Assembly (NCBI GenBank): GCA_910574885.1
Contig: CAJTDD010000011.1
Location: 1 to 64,000, forward strand
Direction of reading: 5' to 3'
Origin: Lachnospiraceae bacterium
GTDB lineage: Bacteria; Bacillota; Clostridia; Lachnospirales; Lachnospiraceae
Length of the DNA: 64,000 bases
Of this stretch, positions 25,690-33,827 are shown piece after piece. The notes beneath the pieces were generated by a model. That model made no database searches. It was not told the origin of the DNA and saw nothing but the letters and a program-made list of their open reading frames with translations. The position numbers and the translations under genes were made by a program. Each line of letters starts with the position of its first letter. The first letter of the stretch is position 1.

Positions 25690-27408
25690 TTAAGACGCCT
25701 CAGTGGACTGCAGATATTCTTGATAAGTCCTGCTTACGGCAAATACTTCTTCATGGGTTCCGCAGGCTTCAAGACGTCCGTGATGCATAACGACCAGATA
25801 GTCTGCTTCTGCAATCTCGCGCATATCATGGGCGATGAAAACAATAGTATTGCCTTCCATCTTCTTCCTGATACCATGATAGATCTTCATATATGTGTCA
25901 TGGTCCAGACTCGCCCCCGCCTCGTCGAGTATCAGATAATCCGGCTTCGCAATCAATGCCCTGGCAATGGCTATCCTCTGTTTCTGACCGCTTGACAAAC
26001 GATTCCCCGCCTCTCCAAGAGTCGTATCATATCCGTTGGGAAGCGCATCTATAAAAGAATCCGCCCTGGCTTCTCCTGCCGCTTTTTTCATCTCTTCCTC
26101 CGGTGTCTCTCCTTCTGTGCCATACAGAATATTATCCCGGATCGTACCTGACATCAGCGGATTGTTCTGAAGTACATAGCCAAATTTTTTATGACATTCC
26201 CGGGGACTCGTTTCGCTTATCTTGTTTCCTCCAACCCATATTTCTCCCGAATCAGGCTGGTAGAATCCCTGTATCAGTTTCATGACCGTAGATTTTCCGG
26301 AACCGTTATCACCGATCACCGCCGTCGTCTTTCCTCCCGGAATGCAAACGGAAAAGTCATGAAGGATTTCTTTTTCGCTCCCATATCCAAAGTTCACGTT
26401 TTTGAACACAATGTCTCTGTTCTCGGATTCTGTCCAGGAATTGCCTTTTTCCGTATGCTCCTCTTCCATATCAAGAATATCCCCGACATGGACAAGCGCG
26501 CCTTTCGAGCCCATCACATTCTGCCACACCGTCAAAAGCTCCGCCATATAGAGATTCACCTGCGTCATATAGGTGCTGAACATATTAATCCCTGTCGCTT
26601 CCATTTTCCCGGCGTTAATCAATCTGGAACCGCCCACTGCCATTACGACAGTCGTAAGAAGGGAGTAGAGGGAATTGGTCAGAACCTGAATCTGCTCCAT
26701 GAAAGCATAGTATATATCTGCCTTATACCGTGAATCGATTGCCGCATATCCGCTTTCCAGCTCTTTCTCTTCCATTACCTGCGCTTTTACATATTTCCCG
26801 GCCGACAGGTGTTCGGAGAAAAAGGTGGTCATTTCATTCAACGCCGCATAGCGCTTTTTCATTATGGTAAACTGCAGCTTGCCGACGATGACAAACATTG
26901 CTACCGCAACCGGTATGCAGAGCAAAAGGTATGCTGCGAGAGGCGAATTGTATTGATACAAGATCATACAGGCGCGGACAAATCCGAATAGCGACGCAGC
27001 TCCTGAGAATATTCCGCTGATCACCAGAGTCGCCTGAGTTACGTCGTTCGTAACGGCCGACACCAGCGAAGACGGCTGTCCCTTTCCGAACTGATCCATC
27101 GGAAGATGCAGGATCTTCCTCCACATCGAAAACCTTACCCGCAGGATCACTTTTTGATTGGCATACTCTTCCACAAGCGGCCGCAAAAATCCCAGCAATG
27201 CATTAAAAATCGTAAAAAAGACATAACCTAAAATAACAGAATTATATAGTTCCCCCTTGTTCACACGGACCAGATACTCCGATACTCTCATTCCGACCTC
27301 GGCATAAACCACGCCGCTTCCGAATGCGATCAGGTAGAGCCACCAGGGAATTGAAAGCCTTCTGTAAAAGCTCAGAAAAAACGATATTACATGTTTGTTG
27401 TTTTTCAT
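25690..27408 (-). CDS. ABC exporter half-transporter, subunit A
   Basis: 572 residues. About six membrane helices (residues 20-300) are followed by a nucleotide-binding domain with Walker A IGDNGSGKST, signature RLSSGQKQR, Walker B YLILDEAGASLD and an H-loop FIAHD. All catalytic residues are in place, although the signature has SSGQ in place of SGGQ. No peptidase C39 domain. It overlaps the next half-transporter by 4 nt (ATGA), so the two surely work as a heterodimer. Exporters of this kind move peptides, lipids or small thiols outward. The flanking WWD-EN proteins may be partners. Confidence 0.92.
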   Translation of the reverse strand: MKNNKHVISFFLSFYRRLSIPWWLYLIAFGSGVVYAEVGMRVSEYLVRVNKGELYNSVILGYVFFTIFNALLGFLRPLVEEYANQKVILRVRFSMWRKILHLPMDQFGKGQPSSLVSAVTNDVTQATLVISGIFSGAASLFGFVRACMILYQYNSPLAAYLLLCIPVAVAMFVIVGKLQFTIMKKRYAALNEMTTFFSEHLSAGKYVKAQVMEEKELESGYAAIDSRYKADIYYAFMEQIQVLTNSLYSLLTTVVMAVGGSRLINAGKMEATGINMFSTYMTQVNLYMAELLTVWQNVMGSKGALVHVGDILDMEEEHTEKGNSWTESENRDIVFKNVNFGYGSEKEILHDFSVCIPGGKTTAVIGDNGSGKSTVMKLIQGFYQPDSGEIWVGGNKISETSPRECHKKFGYVLQNNPLMSGTIRDNILYGTEGETPEEEMKKAAGEARADSFIDALPNGYDTTLGEAGNRLSSGQKQRIAIARALIAKPDYLILDEAGASLDHDTYMKIYHGIRKKMEGNTIVFIAHDMREIAEADYLVVMHHGRLEACGTHEEVFAVSRTYQEYLQSTEAS

Positions 27409-29135
27409 CTGCCCTGTCCCTCACTTCCTATTAATTCTCGGTAATATGTATTCTCGGCATATACTTCCGCCGGTTCTCCCTGACAGATAATCTTTCCGTT
27501 ATGCATTACTATGATATAATCTGCTTTCTGTACGGTCTGTCTGTCGTGGGCAACCATAAGCACGGTTTTACCTTCCATATGCCGTTTCACACTCTTCCAT
27601 ACCTGATCTTTTCCCCGGATGTCCATAGCCGCGGTCGCCTCATCCATAAACAGATAATCCGATTGTTTTAGAAGCGCCCTCGCAAAAGCAATCCGCTGTT
27701 TCTGTCCGCCGGAAAGCTTCTCTCCCTGCTCGCCTACATCCGCCAGGAATCCCTCCGGCTGTTCCCTGATAAAATCCATAATTTCCGCGTCCGTACATAC
27801 TTTTTCCAGTTCTTCATCCGTGACTTCTCTCTTAATTCCGAACAGGATATTGTCGCGGATCGTTCCTGCAAACAATGTACTTTCCTGCGTTACGTATGAG
27901 ATCTCGCTTCGGAAGCTCTTGAGCGAATACCGCGCGGTATCTTCGCCCCCAAATAAAATCTTACCTCCCGAAACCGGATACATACGCTCCACCAGATTCA
28001 GAAGCGTCGTCTTTCCGCTCCCTGACGGTCCGATAAGCGCCGTCACGCGCCCCGCCGGTATCTTCAGATTGAGTTTATCGAATATAGGTTTCTCCTCATA
28101 AGAGAAATCAACCTCTTTTAATTCAATATCGCCGCTGAGACGTTCCACATGCTCGCCGGCTTCTATGTCTTCTTCCATTTCTTCCATAATCTGGGCTACC
28201 CTTCTGGTCGCTCCCTGGGAACCCTTGAAGGTTGTCCAATATACACAGTATGCGCTGAGCTGATTAACGATGTTCACCGCGAATCCATAATAGGCGATCC
28301 ATTGGGTAAGGGTTAACGCGCCGGATGAATAAAAGCTTCGGCCTACCATCACGATCACAATAAACTGCATAGCGCCCACCAATGCATACATCGGAGTTGC
28401 GAATCCCAGCCACGCATTCAGAATCGAACTCTTATAGAACCCTTTCATCTTCTCCTGCCCTGTCTGAAGCTCCTTTTCTTCTTTTCCGTAAGATTTGACG
28501 AGAAGAAGATTATTGGTTTTTTCTGCAATCGTCTGTGTCAGCTCTGCATTTTTTTGATTTACCAGATCCAACACACCGAACTTCATCTTTCCCATAACAA
28601 ATGCAATGACTAAATTCAGCGGAAGAACCGCGATCAGAGCAATCATCAGCTTCTGGTCGTAAGATCCGATTTTTCCCAGCGTAATGACCAGCGTGTATGC
28701 GGAAGTGAGAATAGCAACAAATACTTGCATGATAAGCTGACTGATCGCCGTGATATCCGTTGTAATACGGGAAATCATTTCTTTGGGCTTATTTTTTTCG
28801 TAATATCGAAGCGGCAGCCTGACGGTCTTACTCCAGATCATTTTCCTGATATTACGGTCAATTCGCGCAACGCACAAGTTACTCATAATCTTACTGACCG
28901 AACCGATCAGCTGGGATAGTAATGTAAAAGCCAAAAACGGAAGAACCACGGCGCCAAAATTCACATTTCCGGCAAATAGTTCGGCCGTGTATTCCGTTAC
29001 GCTGATTCCTACGTTGGTAAGAAGAGCTGTAATGGCAATATATGCAAGAATCCACAGATAAGGAAGTCTTGCCTTCTGCAGCATACGGAAGAAGCTTCCC
29101 ATGCTGCCCCTGTCTTTTCCAAAAACCCGTTCCAT
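27405..29135 (-). CDS. ABC exporter half-transporter, subunit B
   Basis: 576 residues. Six membrane helices are followed by a nucleotide-binding domain with Walker A IGPSGSGKTT, signature KLSGGQKQR, Walker B YLFMDEATAAMD and H-loop VAHDRQT, all canonical. It is translationally coupled to subunit A. Both nucleotide sites of the pair look competent, unlike the second ABC pair of this window (45578-49233). The gene begins 68 nt after the lipoprotein copy of the WWD-EN family. Confidence 0.92.
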   Translation of the reverse strand: MERVFGKDRGSMGSFFRMLQKARLPYLWILAYIAITALLTNVGISVTEYTAELFAGNVNFGAVVLPFLAFTLLSQLIGSVSKIMSNLCVARIDRNIRKMIWSKTVRLPLRYYEKNKPKEMISRITTDITAISQLIMQVFVAILTSAYTLVITLGKIGSYDQKLMIALIAVLPLNLVIAFVMGKMKFGVLDLVNQKNAELTQTIAEKTNNLLLVKSYGKEEKELQTGQEKMKGFYKSSILNAWLGFATPMYALVGAMQFIVIVMVGRSFYSSGALTLTQWIAYYGFAVNIVNQLSAYCVYWTTFKGSQGATRRVAQIMEEMEEDIEAGEHVERLSGDIELKEVDFSYEEKPIFDKLNLKIPAGRVTALIGPSGSGKTTLLNLVERMYPVSGGKILFGGEDTARYSLKSFRSEISYVTQESTLFAGTIRDNILFGIKREVTDEELEKVCTDAEIMDFIREQPEGFLADVGEQGEKLSGGQKQRIAFARALLKQSDYLFMDEATAAMDIRGKDQVWKSVKRHMEGKTVLMVAHDRQTVQKADYIIVMHNGKIICQGEPAEVYAENTYYRELIGSEGQGR

Positions 29136-29203
29136 ATTGTTTCCCTGCCTTTTCTTAATTTCAGAGCATCTGCTTTTGTACTTTCACAGTTATATTGAAG
29201 CTG

Positions 29204-29695
29204 CTATTCGTTTTCCAGCGTTTCGAACGCTTTGGCCGCGTCCTGTTTCTTTTCATAGTCCTCTGAAAATGCAATCGCATAAGCTCCGTTTGCCGCTTCC
29301 GTCTCAAGAACCGCGGCGCCTCCGGCAAGGACTATCGTTCCCTTGTTAGCAGCCATAGACTCATAGTTGCCATATAAATCCGTCTTGTTTTCCTGATCCC
29401 ACCAGAACAGCCAGAGTCCATCATAATCATATGCTTTATCCGCCACTTTCGTCTCAGTAAACTCTCCATTTGTATTGTCTGTGAGATATCCTGTTGTTTC
29501 ATTGATATCAACCGGTTCGCAGTCCTCCAAAATGAATCCTTCCTGCTCAAAATAATCCACCATATCTTCGTATGGAGAAGTGGAGGCATTCACTTCAATT
29601 TTTTCTTCTTTCGGCGTACATCCCGCCGTCATTCCACATACGGTTGCTGTTGCAATGATAACTGCCGCAGTCTTCTTCATCTTTTTTGTTCCCAT
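29204..29695 (-). CDS. Lipoprotein, WWD-EN family, copy 2
   Basis: 163 residues. The signal peptide ends in the lipobox MTAGC, so the mature protein is lipid-anchored on the outer face of the membrane. The body reads DMVDYFEQEGFIL, then YDYDGLWLFWWDQEN, YESMAANKG, GGAAVLETEAANGAYAIAF and AAKAFETL. Each of these lines up with the protein at 25183-25671. The WWD-EN core may be a ligand-binding surface. First gene of the operon, 134 nt after the sigma/HTH pair. Could act as immunity or accessory protein for the ABC pair; speculative. Confidence 0.8.
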   Translation of the reverse strand: MGTKKMKKTAAVIIATATVCGMTAGCTPKEEKIEVNASTSPYEDMVDYFEQEGFILEDCEPVDINETTGYLTDNTNGEFTETKVADKAYDYDGLWLFWWDQENKTDLYGNYESMAANKGTIVLAGGAAVLETEAANGAYAIAFSEDYEKKQDAAKAFETLENE

Positions 29696-29828
29696 CTCAT
29701 CAGTCTCCTTTTATAAAAATTTTACAATTAGGTTACTTTATTTTTACAACAAAATCAGCAGTTTAACAAGAAGGTTATCCTATTCTGTCCCCGATTTCGT
29801 TCATAGTGTCTTTTTATCTCTCATCCCA

Positions 29829-30020
29829 CTACTCCAATTGTTTAAAGCACTGTATACATTTTAATGTTTCTATCGCAGGCTCTTGATATAGCTCTTCATC
29901 AAATACTCCCCGTATTAAAGAATTTCTGATTAACATTGGCCGAAACATCTCCAATATCTGTTCTATAGCCTTCTCATCTCCTTGCTTGGCTCTAAATAAA
30001 ACCCTTTCAAATTCCATCAT
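29829..30020 (-). CDS. Small HTH protein (conjugative-transposon HTH_16 type)
   Basis: 63 residues beginning MMEFERVLFRAKQGDEKAI, followed by QILEMFRPMLIRNSLI and GVFDEELYQEPAIETLKCI. This is the pattern of short sigma-region-2-like/HTH proteins (HTH_16) that accompany sigma factors in Gram-positive conjugative transposons. Its start overlaps the sigma gene stop, so the two are coupled. Together they probably form a two-part regulator. Confidence 0.7.
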   Translation of the reverse strand: MMEFERVLFRAKQGDEKAIEQILEMFRPMLIRNSLIRGVFDEELYQEPAIETLKCIQCFKQLE

Positions 30021-30454
30021 CAGTCACCTCCCATCCATTTACGGATTTTATGAATAGCATAATAGTAAATACTTTTTACTTTATCTTCTTTGACTCCGTT
30101 TAGGCAGCTTATCTCTTTAAAAGTTCTTTCCTCAAAAACATGTTGATAAATGAAACACCTTTCATCCTCCCGAAGCATCAGTAGGGCTTCTGTAAGCCTT
30201 TGATCTGATAATTCATTCCATCCTGGATATCGTCCTTCTTGTTCTCTTGAAAGAATGGCTTCTTTATAACGCAATTCCAGCATTTCGTCTATTGAAGAAC
30301 TAAAATTCTCTAAAGATTCTTCTAAAGGTCTTTCCATTCTGCCAATCTTTTCTTTTTTCTTCAGATAATTCCACCTCTTCCACCGGATACATTTCTGCAG
30401 ATATGCAGTAAAGTAATTCTTTGTTTTATCTCCTATATAATCATATTCATTCAT
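30020..30454 (-). CDS. Sigma-70-like factor of the conjugative-element type
   Basis: About 144 residues from the ATG at 30454, which follows GGAGGGAAAAAT. An N-terminal basic region (KNYFTAYLQKCIRWKRWNYLKKK) is followed by a C-terminal region-4-like HTH: RLTEALLMLREDERCFIYQHV, then ERTFKEISCLNGVKEDKVKSIYY. Pairs of this factor with HTH_16 proteins occur in Tn916/Tn1549-like elements. Here the pair lies directly upstream of the ABC/M16C operon and points into it, so it may drive that operon. Confidence 0.75.
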   Translation of the reverse strand: MNEYDYIGDKTKNYFTAYLQKCIRWKRWNYLKKKEKIGRMERPLEESLENFSSSIDEMLELRYKEAILSREQEGRYPGWNELSDQRLTEALLMLREDERCFIYQHVFEERTFKEISCLNGVKEDKVKSIYYYAIHKIRKWMGGD

Positions 30455-30865
30455 ATTTTTCCCTCCAAAATCTTCAAAATCAATTTGTTTCAAAGATTTC
30501 TAAGGGTGGAGATCGGCAATGGAGCTCCATGGAAGACTCTATTTCTACATAAAAAATACTGCCAAACCGGCATATTACCAGTCTGACAGCATTAAAAAAC
30601 AACCGGATTTCATGTGCTATATGAAATATCGGCACAGCATATACTGCATGTGTACGAGTCTCATGCATCCATCATGCGGTTACGATTTTTTTAACAAACT
30701 ACTTACTGCACATTTTCCTTTCCTGCCATATATAAACCTACATTCCTTGTTTTCCTGCCTGTTACACATCGAACACGCAATATAATACGTGAAAACAGGT
30801 ATCTTAACGCATTTCATATAGTGCATATCTCATGTAAAATATAAGAACTAAGTGAGGTGATACAA
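30455..30865. other. Intergenic region between divergent regulators
   Basis: This 411-bp AT-rich stretch separates the leftward sigma gene from the rightward XRE gene. On the plus strand a weak promoter candidate, TTTCAT (30813-30818) with TAAAAT (30836-30841) and a 17-nt spacer, precedes the XRE gene. A short ORF on the minus strand within it has no ribosome-binding site. I see no gene here. Confidence 0.4.
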
Positions 30866-31198
30866 ATGATGGCTAAGAAATTATTAGGAGATGCGGTAAA
30901 AGAAGAACGATTAAGAAGAAATCTGTCCCAAAATGCTCTTGCAGAAATGGTGCATGTATCTCTCCGCACCATCTCTGATATTGAAAATTACAATGGTAAT
31001 CCCCGGTTTGAAAATCTGTACTTATTGGCATCTTATTTGAATTTATCCATAGATGCAGTCTTTAATGGTGAAAACGAGCCCATGGATTCTGCCATGAAAC
31101 AGATTATCGCAGAACTTAATCAGTGTTCCAATGAAACAAAGCGCCTGGCACTGGGGACATTGCGCGGTCTCTTATCCGCAGTATCCCAGAACCAATAG
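30866..31198 (+). CDS. XRE-family regulator
   Basis: 110 residues. The HTH is KEERLRRNLSQNALAEMVHV followed by SLRTISDIENYNGNPRFENLY, then a helical tail (AMKQIIAELNQCSNETKRLA). The ATG at 30866 has GAGGTG 6 nt upstream. It faces away from the sigma/HTH pair. In conjugative elements such a divergent repressor often controls the opposite gene pair, which would place it at the top of regulation of the minus-strand operon; inferred from layout. Confidence 0.85.
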   Translation: MMAKKLLGDAVKEERLRRNLSQNALAEMVHVSLRTISDIENYNGNPRFENLYLLASYLNLSIDAVFNGENEPMDSAMKQIIAELNQCSNETKRLALGTLRGLLSAVSQNQ

Positions 31199-31320
31199 TC
31201 TTTATTTTTGCATCCCATATTGACTTAACCATTGTTTTTGAGTATAAAAAACGAATCTGTGAGTAATCTGTGGTAAATCTGTGAGTTTAGATGGAAAATA
31301 AAAAAATGTCCGAATATGAT

Positions 31321-31356
31321 AAAAGCAGCCCCGCCTATGATGGGACTGCTTTTTCT
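31321..31356. terminator. Terminator between convergent genes
   Basis: AGCAG-C-CCC (31324-31332) pairs with GGG-A-CTGCT (31342-31350), with A-rich sequence before and TTTTTCTTT after. It separates the XRE gene from the convergent ParR-like gene. Confidence 0.75.
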
Positions 31357-31400
31357 TTGTTACGTTTTATAACAGCTATGTTTAATAGTTATAAACCTGA

Positions 31401-31781
31401 TTAGTTCTTGCGGAAGGTGTCCATTGCCTCCATGATGTTCTGGGTTATGCTTTCATCCATTTCCTTTTCTTCAGGTGAAAGATCCAAAACTGAATCTGAA
31501 GACTGATCTTCCTTACCAGCAGAGATTGCCAGGCACCCGCTCATGGCTTTTTCCAGTTCCTTCTGTATCAGTTTTTCCAAAAGAGGCTGAAATGATTCCA
31601 CATGAAAATCAGGGATTCTTTCTGAATCAACACCATCTACATAGCTTAAAATAGCAGCAGCAATCAACTGGGCCTTCTTCTTCGTTCCGTTCAGAATCTC
31701 GGCAGCCCGTACATGGCCTGGATCTGTTTCATCAAATCCAATGGTAAATACATACGGATTTTTCTTCGCCATATCCATCAC
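31401..31781 (-). CDS. ParR/StbB-like segregation adaptor
   Basis: 126 residues. A predicted N-terminal strand and helical part (YVFTIGFDETDPGHVRAAEIL, KKKAQLIAAAILSYV) is followed by an acidic tail. The protein is coupled to the ParM-like gene by a 4-nt overlap. Small proteins in this position bind the centromere repeats and cap the actin-like filament. Identification relies mainly on context. It would help keep an excised circular element stable. Confidence 0.6.
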   Translation of the reverse strand: MMDMAKKNPYVFTIGFDETDPGHVRAAEILNGTKKKAQLIAAAILSYVDGVDSERIPDFHVESFQPLLEKLIQKELEKAMSGCLAISAGKEDQSSDSVLDLSPEEKEMDESITQNIMEAMDTFRKN

Positions 31782-32710
31782 TTCCCATTCTCATATGCGC
31801 GGTATAACAGGTCATATCCCCTGGCATTAGCCTTCAGATCTTCAATAAACAGATATTTTCCAAGACGATCCGATCTTTCAAGGAATTGCTTCAGCAGGAC
31901 AGCACCGCCGCCGATAAAAACCGTATAGGATGTCTTCGTATCTATTCCGCGCTCTCTTATGCTATTCAGCAGATCTGTCACAAAATCCTGCACCATGCTC
32001 TCTGTCATACGTACCACGCTGTCATCATAATACTGTGTATTCCCGGCAAGGATACTGTCAATATCCGTATCCTCCAGCAGCATGTCATACTCGCTGTTGA
32101 CACTGGAGATAATCTGGTTATACATGGTAATCACTCCCTTTTCCAGAGAATCGCAATATCCCATATCAGGTTTTCCTTTCCTCATCAGAAGATAGTCGGT
32201 TGTAAAGCCTCCGATATCAATACCGACTGCTTTCGGGACTTGCATAATATCCTGTCCTATGGTCATCATGGCCGCAAAGTCCTGTACAAAGGCCCGTACC
32301 TCCTGAATACAGATATGATAAATCTTTCCGTTAAAATTCAGATCCAATACTTTGCCTTCCGCCCGGAAAAAAGCCTCATACTTTTCATAAAGCTCTGCAA
32401 AATGCTTCGGCGGCAGTCCGATAGGAAGCTGGATCTGAACCACATCCTCCGGCTGAATCGGATCCTTCCCTTCCAACTCCATTGCAAGCGCAAACAGTGT
32501 GAGAATAAAGAACCGGAAGTCTAAAGTCTTATCACGCTGGTAAGGAATCCGCTGCTCACTGAGGGTATAATACTTTCCCTCATACTGAAGATACTGCTCG
32601 CCCCTGGCAGGCTTCTTATCCAGCACATTCAGTCCGCTTGTGAAAATAAAATGACAGGTCTTCATATTCCGGTTGCCATGGTCTACCGCAACTCTTAATT
32701 TCTTAATCAT
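31778..32710 (-). CDS. ParM/StbA-like actin-family segregation ATPase
   Basis: 310 residues with the actin-fold nucleotide motifs: phosphate 1 VDHGNRNMK, phosphate 2 GIDIGGFTTDYLL and adenosine motif FIGGGAVLLK. It belongs to the ParM/Alp group of bacterial actins, which form dynamic filaments that push plasmid copies apart. It forms an operon with the ParR-like gene. The 225 bp upstream, before the sortase end, could hold the centromere, but I see no clear iterated repeat there. Confidence 0.85.
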   Translation of the reverse strand: MIKKLRVAVDHGNRNMKTCHFIFTSGLNVLDKKPARGEQYLQYEGKYYTLSEQRIPYQRDKTLDFRFFILTLFALAMELEGKDPIQPEDVVQIQLPIGLPPKHFAELYEKYEAFFRAEGKVLDLNFNGKIYHICIQEVRAFVQDFAAMMTIGQDIMQVPKAVGIDIGGFTTDYLLMRKGKPDMGYCDSLEKGVITMYNQIISSVNSEYDMLLEDTDIDSILAGNTQYYDDSVVRMTESMVQDFVTDLLNSIRERGIDTKTSYTVFIGGGAVLLKQFLERSDRLGKYLFIEDLKANARGYDLLYRAYENGK

Positions 32711-32855
32711 ATATCATCCACTCCTTTGTCATTGATACATACTCTGTACGTGTGAGACATGTAAAGTGCAACCGATTCTTATTAATTCATGCTCAGATAA
32801 GTTTTTATTCCAAATCATATCCTGTTAGTATTATTCTGAATATAGCATGGAAAAA

Positions 32856-32878
32856 GGCACCGGCCAAATGCCGATGCC
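32856..32878 (-). terminator. Terminator of the sortase/primase unit
   Basis: GGCA-C-CGGC (32856-32864) pairs with GCCG-A-TGCC (32870-32878); on the minus strand it is followed by TTTTT (32855-32851). It lies 58 nt after the sortase stop. Confidence 0.75.
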
Positions 32879-32935
32879 CAATAGCTCCGTGATATAACGG
32901 CTGTATTCCAAATCTATCATCTCTTGGTTCTCCTC

Positions 32936-33720
32936 TTAATTCTGAATTTTCTGTACCAGCTTCTCATGTACAAGATAGCGATAATTCCTGTCTGTATTCA
33001 CGCAGGTCGAGAGTGTCACGATATGGTCTGAACCCGTTACCGTTGCTCCCGTATCATACCCGGAGTAGGAGAGTAGCGTATCTACAAACTTCCGGAAATC
33101 CGCTGGATCCGGAAAGGCGTAGGTATATCCAATGCTTCCGTTCCGACCAGCATAGCAGGATATGATCTGATATTCCAGTACAGCTCCCGGAACATAGATA
33201 TAAAAATACGGATACTGCTGGTATAGATCTTGGTCCTTGTAACGGTCAAGTGTACCGAACCGTTTTTCATATTATGGCCATAGACAATGGTATTGCTGTC
33301 TGAAAAATCCGGCTGATTATGATAATCCACAAAGATACTCCCGTTTTTATTTTCCTGACCGTCAAACATATGGTGCAAGTAATAGTAATTATCCTTCCCT
33401 TGTACCACCGGATAACTGATATCCAAAGCCGGAATCTGAATCCATGCGATAACATCCGGGTTCACTTTCTTAAGCCCTGCAAAATCAACCTGCAGATAAA
33501 TATTTTCGGTATCCTCCGGTGATTCCTTTGAAGTTCCATCCTCTGATGATGGCTCGTCCTTTTCTTTCGGCTCCTGCACATAATCCTGCAGTTCCTCATA
33601 GGTTTCCGTTCCCTTGTGATATTCTGAATAAATACCAAACAGCTTCCACGCTGCAAATGCAAAAACTGCAAGAGAAGCAAGCAGTAAAATCAAATATGCA
33701 TAATCTCTCTTTTTTCTCAT
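32936..33720 (-). pseudogene. Class B sortase gene with a frameshift
   Basis: The gene starts MRKKRDYAYLILLLASLAV (membrane anchor) and runs through YPVVQGKDNYYYLHHMFDG and the catalytic histidine in VYGHNMKNGS. Just after that, near 33255, the frame shifts. The rest is found in another frame and includes the catalytic TLSTC and the arginine in NTDRNYRYLVH, ending at 32936. The family usually reads GHNMKNGSMFGTL here, and TTCG stands at the break, so loss of 7 nt between short TTCG repeats would explain the shift. The protein as written loses its active-site cysteine. Confidence 0.8.
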
Positions 33721-33827
33721 GTATCGTTTCCTCCTGATAAATAAATGTATCTTCTGAAAGCGCGCTTTCATATGCCTTCTACAGAAAAGCCAGAGTGCTG
33801 TATCCTCTGGCTTATGTAATTTATGTT

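Noticed and set aside
25183-29829. A precursor peptide for a bacteriocin in the ABC/M16C operon
   Set aside because: The gaps between genes are too small to hold one, and no short ORF with a double-glycine or similar leader was found in the 134-nt and 68-nt gaps.
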